Positions 9,022-20,288 of a stretch of 64,000 nucleotides of DNA are shown here, one piece after another. The DNA comes from Novosphingobium silvae (GTDB lineage Bacteria; Pseudomonadota; Alphaproteobacteria; Sphingomonadales; Sphingomonadaceae). Position numbers and translations under genes: made by a program. Within the stretch, counting starts at the first letter, position 1. Each line of letters opens with the position of its first letter. The notes beneath the pieces were generated by a model, which saw only the letters and a program-made list of their open reading frames with translations, did no database searches and was not told where the DNA came from. Where the stretch lies: NCBI RefSeq assembly GCF_009856825.1, contig NZ_WVTD01000006.1, forward strand, positions 124,001-188,000, in the 5' to 3' direction.

Positions 9022-9131
9022 CCCGCCTTCGCCCCGGCAACGAGCCCGGGCGAGACCCGAAGAAAGCCGGAGGGGCCCCGCAATCCCGCGGACAAGCCAG
9101 CGATCGGTTAGATTGAGAAAAGGAAGCTGCC

Positions 9132-9494
9132 GTGGCTCTATATGAGCACGTGTTCCTGGCACGCCAGGACCTCAGCCAGGCGCAGGTCGATGCGCTTGCT
9201 ACCGCCGCCACCGAGATCGTCGAGTCGAACCAGGGCAAGGTCGTCAAGACCGAGACCTGGGGCCTCAAGAATCTCGCCTACAAGATCAAGCGCAACCGCA
9301 AGGCGCACTTCGTGATGCTGAACATCGAAGCCAACGGTGCCACCGTCGCCGAGCTCGAGCGTCAGACCTCCATCAACGAAGACGTCATCCGCTACGTCAC
9401 CATCCGCGTCGACGAGCACGAGGAAGGCCCTTCGGTCATGATGCGCAAGAGCGACCGCGAGCGTACGCGCCGTCGCGAACGTGAAGGGAACTGA
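9132..9494 (+). CDS. rpsF: 30S ribosomal protein S6
   Basis: bS6 binds the central domain of 16S rRNA together with bS18. The 120-residue protein shows the family start [13 protein letters not shown] and the conserved [16 protein letters not shown] strand. Its C-terminus is a charged [14 protein letters not shown] tail. The start codon is GTG, preceded by an AAGGAAG ribosome site. It leads the rpsF-rpsR-rplI operon, with 5 bases to rpsR, and a promoter-like sequence lies about 110 bases upstream. Confidence 0.98.
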   Translation: MALYEHVFLARQDLSQAQVDALATAATEIVESNQGKVVKTETWGLKNLAYKIKRNRKAHFVMLNIEANGATVAELERQTSINEDVIRYVTIRVDEHEEGPSVMMRKSDRERTRRREREGN

Positions 9495-9499
9495 TTTCC

Positions 9500-9724
9500 A
9501 TGGCACGTGCATTCTTCCGCCGCCGCAAGTCCTGCCCCTTCTCGGGCAAGAACGCGCCGAAGATCGACTACAAGGACGTCCGTCTGCTCCAGGGCTTCAT
9601 GTCCGAGCGTGGCAAGATCGTCCCCAGCCGCATCACTGCGGTTTCCGCCAAGAAGCAGCGTGAGCTGAGCCAGGCCATCAAGCGCGCCCGGCACATCGGC
9701 CTCCTGCCCTTCATCGTCAAGTAA
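9500..9724 (+). CDS. rpsR: 30S ribosomal protein S18
   Basis: bS18 is the partner of bS6 on the platform of the small ribosomal subunit. The 74-residue protein is full length: a basic [16 protein letters not shown] start, then the conserved [20 protein letters not shown] and [10 protein letters not shown] end. It lies 5 bases after rpsF and 15 before rplI, so it is certainly cotranscribed with both. Confidence 0.98.
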   Translation: MARAFFRRRKSCPFSGKNAPKIDYKDVRLLQGFMSERGKIVPSRITAVSAKKQRELSQAIKRARHIGLLPFIVK

Positions 9725-9739
9725 GGGAGGACAGACCTC

Positions 9740-10336
9740 ATGGACATCATCCTCCTCGAGCGCGTCGAGAAGCTCGGCGCCATCGGCGACGTCGTCTCCG
9801 TCAAGGACGGCTACGCTCGCAACTACCTCCTTCCCAACAAGAAGGCCCTTCGCGCCAACGAGCGCAACAAGAAGGTCTTCGAGGCCAACCGCGCCAAGAT
9901 CGAGGCCGACAACGCCGAGCGTCGCACGGCCGCGCAGGCTCACTCGGGCGACGTCGAAGGCAAGCAGGTCGTCCTGATCCGCGCTTCGTCGAACTCGGGC
10001 CAGCTCTACGGTTCGGTTTCGGTGCGTGACATCGTCGACGCCCTGAACGCCGACGGCGCGAACGTTGCCAAGAACATGATCGTGCTCGAGCGCCCGATCA
10101 AGACGCTCGGCATCTTCGACGTCAAGGTCAACCTGCACCCCGAAGTCTCGGTCAACGTCAAGGTCAACGTCGCACGTTCGTCCGACGAGGCCGAACTGCA
10201 GTCGCAGGGCGTGGACGTGATGGCCGCGATGTTCGAACAGGACGTCTCGGGCTTCACCGAAGCCTACGACCCGAACGCCGAACCCGGCGAGATCGCGGTC
10301 GAGGAAGAAGCCGAGGAAGGCGAAGCTCAGGCCTGA
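9740..10336 (+). CDS. rplI: 50S ribosomal protein L9
   Basis: bL9 bridges domains of 23S rRNA and influences frame maintenance. The N-terminal domain is textbook: MDIILLERVEKLGAIGDVV, then KDGYARNYLLPNKKALRA. A connecting helix and the C-terminal domain follow. At 198 residues it is about 50 longer than the common 150-residue form. The extra part is an acidic tail with EEEAEEGEAQA near the end, a form I recall from related alphaproteobacteria. A GGGAGG ribosome site precedes the ATG. It closes the rpsF operon and is followed by a strong terminator. Confidence 0.98.
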   Translation: MDIILLERVEKLGAIGDVVSVKDGYARNYLLPNKKALRANERNKKVFEANRAKIEADNAERRTAAQAHSGDVEGKQVVLIRASSNSGQLYGSVSVRDIVDALNADGANVAKNMIVLERPIKTLGIFDVKVNLHPEVSVNVKVNVARSSDEAELQSQGVDVMAAMFEQDVSGFTEAYDPNAEPGEIAVEEEAEEGEAQA

Positions 10337-10371
10337 GCTTCGCGTCCGGCGACTTTGCGCCAAGCATGAAA

Positions 10372-10405
10372 AGGCCCTCGCTCCTGCCGGAGCGGGGGCC
10401 TTTTT
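10372..10405 (+). terminator. Rho-independent terminator of rpsF-rpsR-rplI
   Basis: A 13-base arm AGGCCCTCGCTCC pairs with GGAGCGGGGGCCT (one G-T pair) around a TGCC loop and runs directly into TTTTT. It starts 35 bases after the rplI stop. Confidence 0.9.
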
Positions 10406-10454
10406 CCGTTCAGGGGCTGCCCGAGCGTCACACCAGTGCCTCCAAGCCCCCCTA

Positions 10455-10482
10455 TTGCGCTGCGGCGGGGAATGCGTAATAG
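10455..10482 (+). promoter_or_regulatory. Promoter of amn, likely leaderless mRNA
   Basis: TTGCGC (10455-10460) and TAATAG (10477-10482) are separated by 16 bases. Transcription would begin about seven bases after the -10 box, which is the A of the amn ATG at 10489. No Shine-Dalgarno sequence is visible before that ATG. Confidence 0.5.
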
Positions 10483-10488
10483 ATCGCC

Positions 10489-11919
10489 ATGCAGATGATG
10501 AAAGAAACTCTCGCGGAACTGGTCCGCGTCTACGAAGCCGCCGTCTCCACTCTCAAGGCCGACATCACCGCCTTTGTCGAGCATGGCACTCTCCCGCCTG
10601 CGGATCGCCGCAGCGCCCGGGTCTGGACTTATCCCGAACTGCGCATCACCTATCGCGGCACTGAGCGTGCGGCTAGGGCCTCGCGCGCGTTCGGCAGGCT
10701 CGAGATGGCGGGCACTTATGCCACCACCGTCACGCGCCCCCATCTTTTCGCAGACTATCTCGAAGAGCAGCTGGCGCTGATCGAGGCAGAGTACGAGGTG
10801 GAATTCGCCGTTGCTCCCTCGGCGCAGGAGATCCCCTTCCCCTACGTGCTCGACGGCGTGCCGGTCGGCGCGGTGACGCCGCAGGAACTCGCCACCCATT
10901 TCCCGAGCACCGAGCTTGCCATGATCGGCGACGAGATCGCCGACGGCACGTTCCTTTGCGGCGAGGACGATCCTCATCCCCTCGCGCTGTTCGACGGGCT
11001 TCGCACCGACTTCAGCCTGGCGCGGCTTGCCCACTACACCGGTGCCAGCCCCGAGCATTGCCAGCAGTTCATCCTGTTCACGAACTATCACCGCTATGTG
11101 GACGAATTTGTTGACTGGGCCGGCCGGCAGATCGGCACGGACGGATATGTCGCGCTTTCCGGCGCGGGCGGGCTCTACCTCGATGCGCCGGTCGACAATG
11201 CCCGCGCACGGCTGTCGGACACGGCCTGGCGCCGGCACCAGATGCCCGCCTATCACCTCATGCGCGAGGATCGTTCGGGCATAACGCTGGTGAACATCGG
11301 CGTCGGGCCTTCGAACGCGAAGACCATCACCGATCACCTTGCGGTCCTGCGCCCGGAAGCCTGGCTGATGATCGGCCACTGCGGCGGACTTCGGGAAAGC
11401 CAGCGCATCGGCGACTACGTGCTTGCCCATGCGTACCTGCGCGACGACCATGTGCTCGACCCGGTCCTTCCGCCCGAGATCCCGCTTCCCGCCATTGCCG
11501 AGGTCCAACAGGCGCTGGCCCAGGCCGCCGAGATCGTGAGCGGCGGCGGCGGCGCGAACCTCAAGAAGCGCATGCGCACCGGCACCGTCGTCACCACCGA
11601 CGACCGCAATTGGGAGCTGCGCTACACCGATTCGGCCAAGCGCTTCTCGCTCAGCCGCGCGATCGGCATCGACATGGAAAGCGCCACGATCAGCGCGCAG
11701 GGCTATCGCTTCCGCGTGCCCTACGGCACCCTGCTCTGCGTCTCCGACAAGCCGCTCCACGGCGAACTCAAGCTGCCCGGACAGGCCAACCGCTTCTATG
11801 AGGAGGCCATCGCCAGCCATCTCAAGATAGGTCTCATCACCTGCGATCTCCTGCGCGAACAGGGGGACCGGCTGCATTCGCGCAAGCTGCGCGCTTTCAA
11901 CGAGCCGCCTTTCCGCTAA
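10489..11919 (+). CDS. amn: AMP nucleosidase
   Basis: AMP nucleosidase splits AMP into adenine and ribose 5-phosphate and helps control adenylate levels. The 476-residue length matches the family. The N-terminal AMN-specific domain covers roughly the first 180 residues, and a nucleoside-phosphorylase-like domain follows. The latter contains NIGVGPSNAKTITDHL, LMIGHCGGLRESQRIGDYVL and the ribose-binding IGIDMESATISAQGYRFRVPYGTLLCVSDKPLHGE. It stands alone after the ribosomal operon terminator. The start is supported by a promoter whose predicted initiation base coincides with the ATG rather than by a ribosome site. Confidence 0.95.
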   Translation: MQMMKETLAELVRVYEAAVSTLKADITAFVEHGTLPPADRRSARVWTYPELRITYRGTERAARASRAFGRLEMAGTYATTVTRPHLFADYLEEQLALIEAEYEVEFAVAPSAQEIPFPYVLDGVPVGAVTPQELATHFPSTELAMIGDEIADGTFLCGEDDPHPLALFDGLRTDFSLARLAHYTGASPEHCQQFILFTNYHRYVDEFVDWAGRQIGTDGYVALSGAGGLYLDAPVDNARARLSDTAWRRHQMPAYHLMREDRSGITLVNIGVGPSNAKTITDHLAVLRPEAWLMIGHCGGLRESQRIGDYVLAHAYLRDDHVLDPVLPPEIPLPAIAEVQQALAQAAEIVSGGGGANLKKRMRTGTVVTTDDRNWELRYTDSAKRFSLSRAIGIDMESATISAQGYRFRVPYGTLLCVSDKPLHGELKLPGQANRFYEEAIASHLKIGLITCDLLREQGDRLHSRKLRAFNEPPFR

Positions 11920-12025
11920 GGCTCCCGCCCGGCACCAGGCGGCGTGACGGTCGCGCCCGCCCGCCCGGTGCCGGCTGCAACATTGCGAAATCTCGTGCTG
12001 ATCTTGCAACCTTACGCAAGGCGGC

Positions 12026-12805
12026 ATGTCTTCGCAGCCCCTGCCCGCCGCCGGCACGTCCGGCCTCAACCGCCTTGTCGCCGCCGCGTTCGGCGTCCGT
12101 CTCGTGAGCGACGTACCCGAACGCCTTGCCCGGTGGCGAATGCCCTACCCGCCCAACCTGCGCCGCCGCCGTCGCATCGCGGCGATCCGGGATTGCGGAG
12201 TGCTGTTCATCCACGTGCCCAAGAACGCGGGCACATCGGTAAGCGAAGCGCTCTACGGCCAGCAGATCAAGCACGAGACGGTTCGCTACTACGCCATGGT
12301 GGCGCCCGACGTACTGGAGTTGCCGAGCTTCGCCATCATCCGCGACCCCGTCTCCCGCTTCCTCTCCGCCTTTCGCTATGCACGAGGCGGGGGCACTGCG
12401 GATCGCGCCGTCGCTCGCCCGTTCAATGCCCGCTACCGCAGCTTCGCGTGCGTCGACGATGCGATCGACCATCTGGCCAGCGCCCGCAGCCTGTTCCAGA
12501 TCGACCACATCTTCCGGCCACAAAGCTGGTATCTGACCGATCGCTCGGGCGCATGCCGGGTGGATACCCTCGTACCTTACGAGGCGCTGGGTGCGCTGGG
12601 CGATCTCGTTCCCGCGCCCGGCCTGGCGGACCTCCCCCATCTCAACCACGGCGCGGGCGCGCCGATACCCCGGCTCGATCCGAGCCAGGAGGCGTTCGTC
12701 ACCCAGTTCTATGCCGCGGACATCGCGCTAAGGCAGCGCGCGTTCCTTGCAGCGTCGCGCGCCGGCAGCGCGCAATGCGGCGGCCGGCGCGCCGCACGGG
12801 CATGA
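12026..12805 (+). CDS. Sulfotransferase family protein
   Basis: The 259-residue protein carries both PAPS-binding motifs of membrane-type carbohydrate sulfotransferases. The 5'-phosphosulfate loop is FIHVPKNAGT at 61-70, and the 3'-phosphate motif is IIRDPVSRFLSAFRY at about 104-118. It would move sulfate from PAPS to a sugar or other hydroxyl acceptor. No signal peptide or membrane helix is obvious, and no glycan gene is adjacent, so the acceptor is unknown. AAGGCGGC just before the ATG is a plausible ribosome site. It converges with the M2 peptidase gene. Confidence 0.85.
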   Translation: MSSQPLPAAGTSGLNRLVAAAFGVRLVSDVPERLARWRMPYPPNLRRRRRIAAIRDCGVLFIHVPKNAGTSVSEALYGQQIKHETVRYYAMVAPDVLELPSFAIIRDPVSRFLSAFRYARGGGTADRAVARPFNARYRSFACVDDAIDHLASARSLFQIDHIFRPQSWYLTDRSGACRVDTLVPYEALGALGDLVPAPGLADLPHLNHGAGAPIPRLDPSQEAFVTQFYAADIALRQRAFLAASRAGSAQCGGRRAARA

Positions 12806-12839
12806 TCCCGCCCGCGCGGCGTTCCGGCAAGGCCCGGCC

Positions 12840-14672
12840 TTACCAGCCGGACTTCTCGCCCTTGTTCTGCTCGTCCAGCCACTTCTGGAGCGGCGCGAAG
12901 TAGTCGAGCATCGGCTTGGCGCTCATCTTCGGAGAGCCGGTGAACACCTTAAGCGCCTCGGGCCAGGGCTTCGACTGGCCCATCTCCAGCATGGCGTTCA
13001 GCTTCGCGCCGACCTGCTTGTTGCCATAGAAGCTGCAGCGGTGGAGCGGCCCTTTCCAGCCGGACTGTTTGCAGGCCGCCTGGTAGAACTGGAACTGCAG
13101 GATGCGGGCAAGGAAGTAGCGGGTATAGGGCGTGCTGGCGGGCACGTGGAACTTGGCGCCCGCGTCGAAACCGTCGTCCGGCCGGGCCGAGGGCGGCGTA
13201 ATGCCCTGGTACTCCAGCCGCATGCGCGTCCATGCCTTGTTGTAGTCCGCGGGCTTGATCGAGCCATCGAAGATGTTCCAGCGATAGCGGTCGATCAGGA
13301 GGCCGAACGGCAGGAAGGCCACCTTGTCCATCGCCTGGCGCAGCAGCAGGCCGGTATCCTTGTCGGCGCTGGGGACCTTCGCCTTGTCGAGCAGGTTGAT
13401 CTGGACGAGGTACTGCGGCGTGATCGAAAGCGCCACGAAGTCGCCGATCGCCTCGTGGAAGCCGTCGTTCGCGCCGTTCAGGTAGAGGAACGGCTGCTTG
13501 TTGTAGGCCCGCTGGTAGTAGTTGTGGCCTAGCTCGTGGTGGATCGTCGTGAAATCGTCGGCGGCCACCTTGGTGCACATCTTGATGCGGATGTCGTCCT
13601 TGTTGTCCACGTCCCACGCCGAGGCATGGCAGATCACCTCGCGGTCGGCGGGCTTGGTTATCATGGAGCGAGTCCAGAAGGTATCGGGCAGCGGGTCGAA
13701 GCCGAGCGAGGAATAGAAGCCTTCGCCCGCCTTCACCATGTCGATCGGGGTCTTGTCCTGCGCTTTCAGCAGGTCGCCCACGTCGTAGCCGAGATCACCT
13801 GCTCCGGCAGGCGCCACGAGAGGATAGATGTTGCCCCATTCCTGCGCCCACATGTTGCCGAGCAGGTCGGCCCGGATCGGGCCGGTGCGCGGCTGCACGG
13901 CATCGCCGTACTTCTCGTTCAGCTTGCGGCGCACGTAAGTGTGAAGCGCGAGGTAGAGCGGCTTGGTCTCTTCCCACAGGCGCTGCGTTTCGGCCGCGAA
14001 CTGCTCCGGGCTCATGTCGTAGCCCGAGCGCCACATCGCGCCGACATCCGCGAAGCCGAGTTCGCGCGCGCCTTCGTTGCCGATCTCGACCGACTTGGCG
14101 TAGTCACCCTTCATCGGCTTGCCGACGCTGTCGTGCCAGGAAGTCCACATCTCGGCGAACTGGGCAGGGGTGTGCTCGAGATTGCCCATCTCGGCCTCGA
14201 TGTCGGACCCGTTGATGGGCTTGCCGCCCAGCGTTCCGCGCCCCTTGCCGTAAGTCGACGACATTCGCGTCGAAAGCTCGCTCAGCTGCGCGGCGGCACC
14301 CGGCGTCGTCGGAGCGGGAAGGACGATGCCCTGGCGCAGGATCCCCAGCTTGCGCGACACGTCGGCGTCGAGGCCGCCCAACTTCGCGAACTTCGCGGCC
14401 TCCACCGCATAGGCGACCTGCTTCTCGGTAAGCTCGCCGTTCGACTTCGCCGCGAGCGCATCGGTGTCGTCGGTGATGTAGGTGTAGTTGACCCAGTTGA
14501 TGCGGGCATTCTCCACCGAGGAGGCGAAGAGATCCTTCTCCACGTCGGCCACGAAACGCGCGGCTCCTTCGGCCGTCATCGGATAGGCGGGAGCCTGCTG
14601 GGCCACGGCAGGCGCGGCGGCGAACGACAGGCCGGCGGCAAGCGCTGCCAGCGCGTTGGGAGCGAATTTCAT
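12840..14672 (-). CDS. M2 family zinc dipeptidyl carboxypeptidase (ACE-like)
   Basis: M2 peptidases, relatives of angiotensin-converting enzyme, release C-terminal dipeptides. The 610-residue protein has a signal peptide (MKFAPNALAALAAG..., cleavage after about AVAQ), so it is exported. The zinc motif HHELGH lies at about 378-383. The third ligand is in GFHEAIGD about 30 residues later, and the ACE-type RWNIFDG and FHVPASTPYTRYFLA segments are present. The frame is open 20 codons upstream, but this ATG has AGAGGGG at good spacing and begins the signal peptide. Bacterial M2 enzymes are common in sphingomonads and xanthomonads; the physiological substrate is unknown. Confidence 0.95.
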   Translation of the reverse strand: MKFAPNALAALAAGLSFAAAPAVAQQAPAYPMTAEGAARFVADVEKDLFASSVENARINWVNYTYITDDTDALAAKSNGELTEKQVAYAVEAAKFAKLGGLDADVSRKLGILRQGIVLPAPTTPGAAAQLSELSTRMSSTYGKGRGTLGGKPINGSDIEAEMGNLEHTPAQFAEMWTSWHDSVGKPMKGDYAKSVEIGNEGARELGFADVGAMWRSGYDMSPEQFAAETQRLWEETKPLYLALHTYVRRKLNEKYGDAVQPRTGPIRADLLGNMWAQEWGNIYPLVAPAGAGDLGYDVGDLLKAQDKTPIDMVKAGEGFYSSLGFDPLPDTFWTRSMITKPADREVICHASAWDVDNKDDIRIKMCTKVAADDFTTIHHELGHNYYQRAYNKQPFLYLNGANDGFHEAIGDFVALSITPQYLVQINLLDKAKVPSADKDTGLLLRQAMDKVAFLPFGLLIDRYRWNIFDGSIKPADYNKAWTRMRLEYQGITPPSARPDDGFDAGAKFHVPASTPYTRYFLARILQFQFYQAACKQSGWKGPLHRCSFYGNKQVGAKLNAMLEMGQSKPWPEALKVFTGSPKMSAKPMLDYFAPLQKWLDEQNKGEKSGW

Positions 14673-14798
14673 GGAATACCCCTCTGGACTTGGATCGCAC
14701 GACACTAGAGCGCCCGCACGCCAGATCAACATCGGCGCGAGGATTTCCCCGGCAGGAGCAGCGCGCCCGAGTGTCCGGGCAGCCTTAGTCGGTGTCTG

Positions 14799-15587
14799 TC
14801 AGGCCAGGAAAGCGGCGATCGCCCGGCCCATGTCCTTGAAGGTCACGGATGACATGTGATTGCCCGGCGTTTCCGCGTAGGTTCCCTGCGGAAGCGCCTC
14901 GGCAAGGTCGCGCGCCGAGCCGTTGTCATGGTCGTCCGCGCCGCAGACGCACAGGGTCGGCATCGTCACGTTGGCGATCGCCTCGGGCGAGGTGTCGTCC
15001 ACCGATCCGAGCAGCAGCCGCGCGGCGACCCGGTCGATCTTCATAGTCTTCATGAACGCCTGGGCGACGAAAGCCTTGTCGCCGCGCTCGATGGTGCCGA
15101 AGCGGTCGATGGCGTCCACGAAGTGCGCGCTGCGCCGGGCCCATCCCGAAAGCCCGGTCAGTCCCATCCCGCCAAGCACCAGCCGGCGCGGAGACAGCCC
15201 TGCCAGAACGCCGCGTACAGCCGTGCGCGCGCCGAGGGAAAATCCGCAAAGATCATAGTCCGACAGCTCGCACGCCGCGATCACCGCCGCGAGGTCCTGC
15301 ACCAGCACGTCGCCAGGATAAGCGGCGGGATCGTGAGGCCCCTCGCTCTGCCCATGCGCGCGAAGATCGGGCATGATCACGTGAAAACCGGCCTCGGCCA
15401 GTATCCCGGCATTGCCGAACTTGATCCAGTTCACCTCGGCGCTGGAGAACAGTCCGTGAAGGAGGACCAGAGGGCGGCCCGTGGCCTCCCCCATGCGGTG
15501 GACGGCAAGCCTTGCGCCGCCGAACCCGTCGACGAACTCGGTCATGACTTCACTCAACGGCAATCTCGCTTCTGTCCGGCTCGTCAT
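14799..15587 (-). CDS. Alpha/beta hydrolase
   Basis: A 262-residue alpha/beta hydrolase with HG at the oxyanion region (VLLHGLFSS), PDLRAHGQSEGP, the nucleophile elbow GFSLGA, an acidic residue in CGADDHDN and a histidine in PGNHMSS near the C-terminus. The triad is therefore complete, but the ester or other substrate cannot be told. Its ATG overlaps the stop of the upstream GFA gene as ATGA, implying translational coupling. A second in-frame ATG at 15545 (MTEFVDGFGG) is where homology would be expected to begin and could be the true start. Confidence 0.9.
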   Translation of the reverse strand: MTSRTEARLPLSEVMTEFVDGFGGARLAVHRMGEATGRPLVLLHGLFSSAEVNWIKFGNAGILAEAGFHVIMPDLRAHGQSEGPHDPAAYPGDVLVQDLAAVIAACELSDYDLCGFSLGARTAVRGVLAGLSPRRLVLGGMGLTGLSGWARRSAHFVDAIDRFGTIERGDKAFVAQAFMKTMKIDRVAARLLLGSVDDTSPEAIANVTMPTLCVCGADDHDNGSARDLAEALPQGTYAETPGNHMSSVTFKDMGRAIAAFLA

Positions 15588-16027
15588 GCGGGTGGCTGGA
15601 GCCCGGCGTCCTTCCAGCGTTCCGCGACTTCCGGGTTCTCCCCGGTGGTCGAGCCGGGCAAGTGCCGCACATCGGTCCAGGCGGTCAACATGCTTTCGAT
15701 GGCGTAGTTGTGATCCGGCCTGAACGGCGCGGGATCATCGAAGCTGCCCACGGTCAGGTCGATGTTGTCGCCCTCGACGAAGGCGAAGCCGAGCGGCGTG
15801 CCGCATGCCGAGCAGAACGGGCGGCGCGCGATGGGGGATGACGGGTACCAGTCAGGCTCGCAGTGCCAGGTCAGCTTGGCGCGGGCGAGGTTCGAGTAGG
15901 CGACCGATACGCCGCCCGTCGCGCGCCGGCACATCCTGCAGTGACACAGGTACGCCTTCTCGGGCTCTACTTCGGCCGTGTAGCGGATGCGGCCGCACTG
16001 GCAGCCGCCGGTCATCGTGGCGCTCAT
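15584..16027 (-). CDS. GFA family zinc-binding protein
   Basis: Members of the GFA/CENP-V family bind zinc through clustered cysteines; the type member was described as glutathione-dependent formaldehyde activating, an activity that is disputed. The 147-residue protein shows all expected clusters: GGCQCG at 8-12, CHCRMC at about 28-33 and FCSACG near 71-76. It overlaps the downstream hydrolase gene by four bases, so the two are probably made together. ATG 16015 is an alternative start. The substrate is unknown. Confidence 0.9.
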   Translation of the reverse strand: MSATMTGGCQCGRIRYTAEVEPEKAYLCHCRMCRRATGGVSVAYSNLARAKLTWHCEPDWYPSSPIARRPFCSACGTPLGFAFVEGDNIDLTVGSFDDPAPFRPDHNYAIESMLTAWTDVRHLPGSTTGENPEVAERWKDAGLQPPA

Positions 16028-16133
16028 CCCGCCAGCCTAACGGTGCACGATACCTTACGAAAGACGCGCACGATGCACCGGTATTGGCATGCGCCGGGCT
16101 GGCGCGGCCTGCCCGGATCGGCAAAGAGAGACC

Positions 16134-16358
16134 ATGGAACTGGAAACGACAAGCCCGGACGCGGGCGAGCCCCAAGCGTTGACGCGCCAGCAGCGGCGCC
16201 TGCTTCGCCGCATCTTCAACGGCCGGACCGTCCCCCTCGTCACCGAGGGCCGGTCATTCCTGACCTACAGGGACGCGGCGCGCCATCTCCTGTCCCTTCC
16301 GGACGAGGCGCGCGAGAGCACCTACGCAAGTATGAAGGCCGCCGCTTCAGAGCCGTGA
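16134..16358 (+). CDS. Small hypothetical protein
   Basis: A 74-residue protein with no family I recognise. It has a basic stretch (TRQQRRLLRRIFNG) followed by FLTYRDAARHLLSLPDEARE, which suggests two or three short helices. There is no signal peptide or cysteine cluster. The ATG follows AGAGAG at suitable spacing, and the frame is not the shadow of a gene on the other strand. It lies between the divergent GFA gene and the convergent asd gene. Coding is likely from ribosome site, codon use and gene spacing. Confidence 0.65.
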   Translation: MELETTSPDAGEPQALTRQQRRLLRRIFNGRTVPLVTEGRSFLTYRDAARHLLSLPDEARESTYASMKAAASEP

Positions 16359-16385
16359 AGGGGCAGCGTCCGGCTTTCGCAGCTG

Positions 16386-17411
16386 TCAGCCCTTCTTCAG
16401 GTGACGGCGTCCCAGCAGTTCGGCGATCTGTACCGCGTTGAGCGCTGCGCCCTTGCGCAGGTTGTCGGACACGCACCACATCGCCAGGCCGTTCTCGACC
16501 GTCGAATCCTCGCGCACGCGGCTAACGTAAGTCGCGCCGTCGCCTACGGCCTCGACCGGGGTCACGTATCCGCCGTCCTCGCGCTTGTCGACGAGCATGA
16601 CGCCCGGCGCCTCGCGCAGGATTTCCTGCGCTTCCTCGGCGCTGATCTCTTCCTCGAACTCGACATTCAGCGATTCGGAGTGGCCGACGAAGACCGGCAC
16701 GCGAACGCAGGTCGCCTGCACCTTGATGCGGGGATCGAGGATCTTCTTGGTCTCGACGACCATCTTCCACTCTTCCTTGGTGGAACCGTCATCCAGGAAG
16801 ACGTCGATGTGCGGGATCACGTTGAAGGCGATCTGCTTGGTGAACTTGCGCGGCTCCACGCTGTCGCCCACGAAGATGCCGCGGCTCTGCTCGAACAGCT
16901 CGTCCATGCCGTCCTTGCCCGCGCCGGACACCGACTGATAGGTCGAGACGACCACGCGCCTGATCCTGGCCTTGTCGTGCAAGGGCTTGAGCGCGACGAC
17001 CATCTGCGCGGTGGAGCAGTTGGGATTGGCGATGATGTTGCGGACGGTGTAGCCGTCCACCGCCTCGGGGTTCACTTCCGGCACGACGAGCGGCACGTCC
17101 GGGTCCATGCGGTAGAGCGAGGAGTTGTCGATCACCACGCAGCCCTGCGAAGCGGCACGCGGCGCATGGACCTTCGTGGCGGCAGAGCCTGCCGCGAACA
17201 GCGCCATGTCCCAGCCGGTGAAGTCGAAATGCTCAAGGTTCCTCACCTTGAGCATGCGCCCGGTGTCGCCATACTCGATCTCGGTGCCGACCGAACGCGA
17301 GGAGGCAACGGCTGCGATTTCCTCCACCGGGAATTCGCGCTCCGCCAGGATGTTGAGCATCTCGCGGCCGACATTCCCGGTCGCCCCTACGACGACAACG
17401 CGGTAACCCAT
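16386..17411 (-). CDS. asd: Aspartate-semialdehyde dehydrogenase
   Basis: Asd reduces aspartyl phosphate to aspartate semialdehyde with NADPH, feeding lysine, DAP, methionine and threonine synthesis. The 341-residue protein has the nucleotide-binding VVGATGNVGREML at about 7-19. The catalytic cysteine is at about 132 in ANPNCSTAQ, and the conserved TYQSVSGAGKDGM follows. Length and motifs are standard. It follows lon on the same strand 145 bases downstream and is probably transcribed separately. Confidence 0.97.
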   Translation of the reverse strand: MGYRVVVVGATGNVGREMLNILAEREFPVEEIAAVASSRSVGTEIEYGDTGRMLKVRNLEHFDFTGWDMALFAAGSAATKVHAPRAASQGCVVIDNSSLYRMDPDVPLVVPEVNPEAVDGYTVRNIIANPNCSTAQMVVALKPLHDKARIRRVVVSTYQSVSGAGKDGMDELFEQSRGIFVGDSVEPRKFTKQIAFNVIPHIDVFLDDGSTKEEWKMVVETKKILDPRIKVQATCVRVPVFVGHSESLNVEFEEEISAEEAQEILREAPGVMLVDKREDGGYVTPVEAVGDGATYVSRVREDSTVENGLAMWCVSDNLRKGAALNAVQIAELLGRRHLKKG

Positions 17412-17556
17412 GGCAGTTCCTTCAAGCAGAGTTGGGGCAGCAGAATAGGGGCGGGTTACAGGCAGACCCCGGCAAGGGCAAGCACGGCCCGGTGCCTGGC
17501 GCCGGGCCGACTTATGCCTGTGGAATGAACACCCGCCTGTTCATGCCCACAGGCGT

Positions 17557-19992
<2,436 letters not shown>

Positions 19993-20022
19993 GCACCGCT
20001 GCCCCCGGGCTCAGTGCGCAGG

Positions 20023-20050
20023 ATATGGGGGGTTTGGCGGCCCTTGCAAT
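20023..20050 (-). promoter_or_regulatory. Heat-shock (sigma-32-like) promoter of lon
   Basis: On the minus strand ATTGCAAG (-35) is followed after 12 bases by CCCCATAT (-10), close to the sigma-32 pattern CTTGAAA-N11-16-CCCCATNT. The predicted start is just over 20 bases upstream of the lon ATG. Lon is a classical heat-shock gene, which supports the call. Confidence 0.6.
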
Positions 20051-20288
20051 CTCTTGTAGGCGAAAGGGCGTGGAAACCCGCTTGCCCGCTACAGGAAATT
20101 GCCCACCTTCGCGCGCCAGGACAGCAGGAAGTGGGTCCGGATGGGAGGCAATCGTGGAACGTTGCAACCGGAGCAGACCCATCCTTGCCCGGCGGGGAAC
20201 CTCCCGCCAGTGTCAAAGTGCGTGAGTCAGCGCATTTCACGCAAGAGCCGCTCCCGGGGACGCCGGAAACGGCCCTGAGCGCCCTGCC

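Noticed and set aside
9022-9131. S6:S18-binding leader RNA before rpsF
   Set aside because: The leader is GC-rich with several possible stems, but I could not place the conserved binding motif with confidence.
17485-17509. Hairpin CGGCCCGG with CCGGGCCG after lon as a terminator
   Set aside because: The 8-bp stem is perfect but has no T-run and is the kind of match expected by chance in GC-rich DNA.
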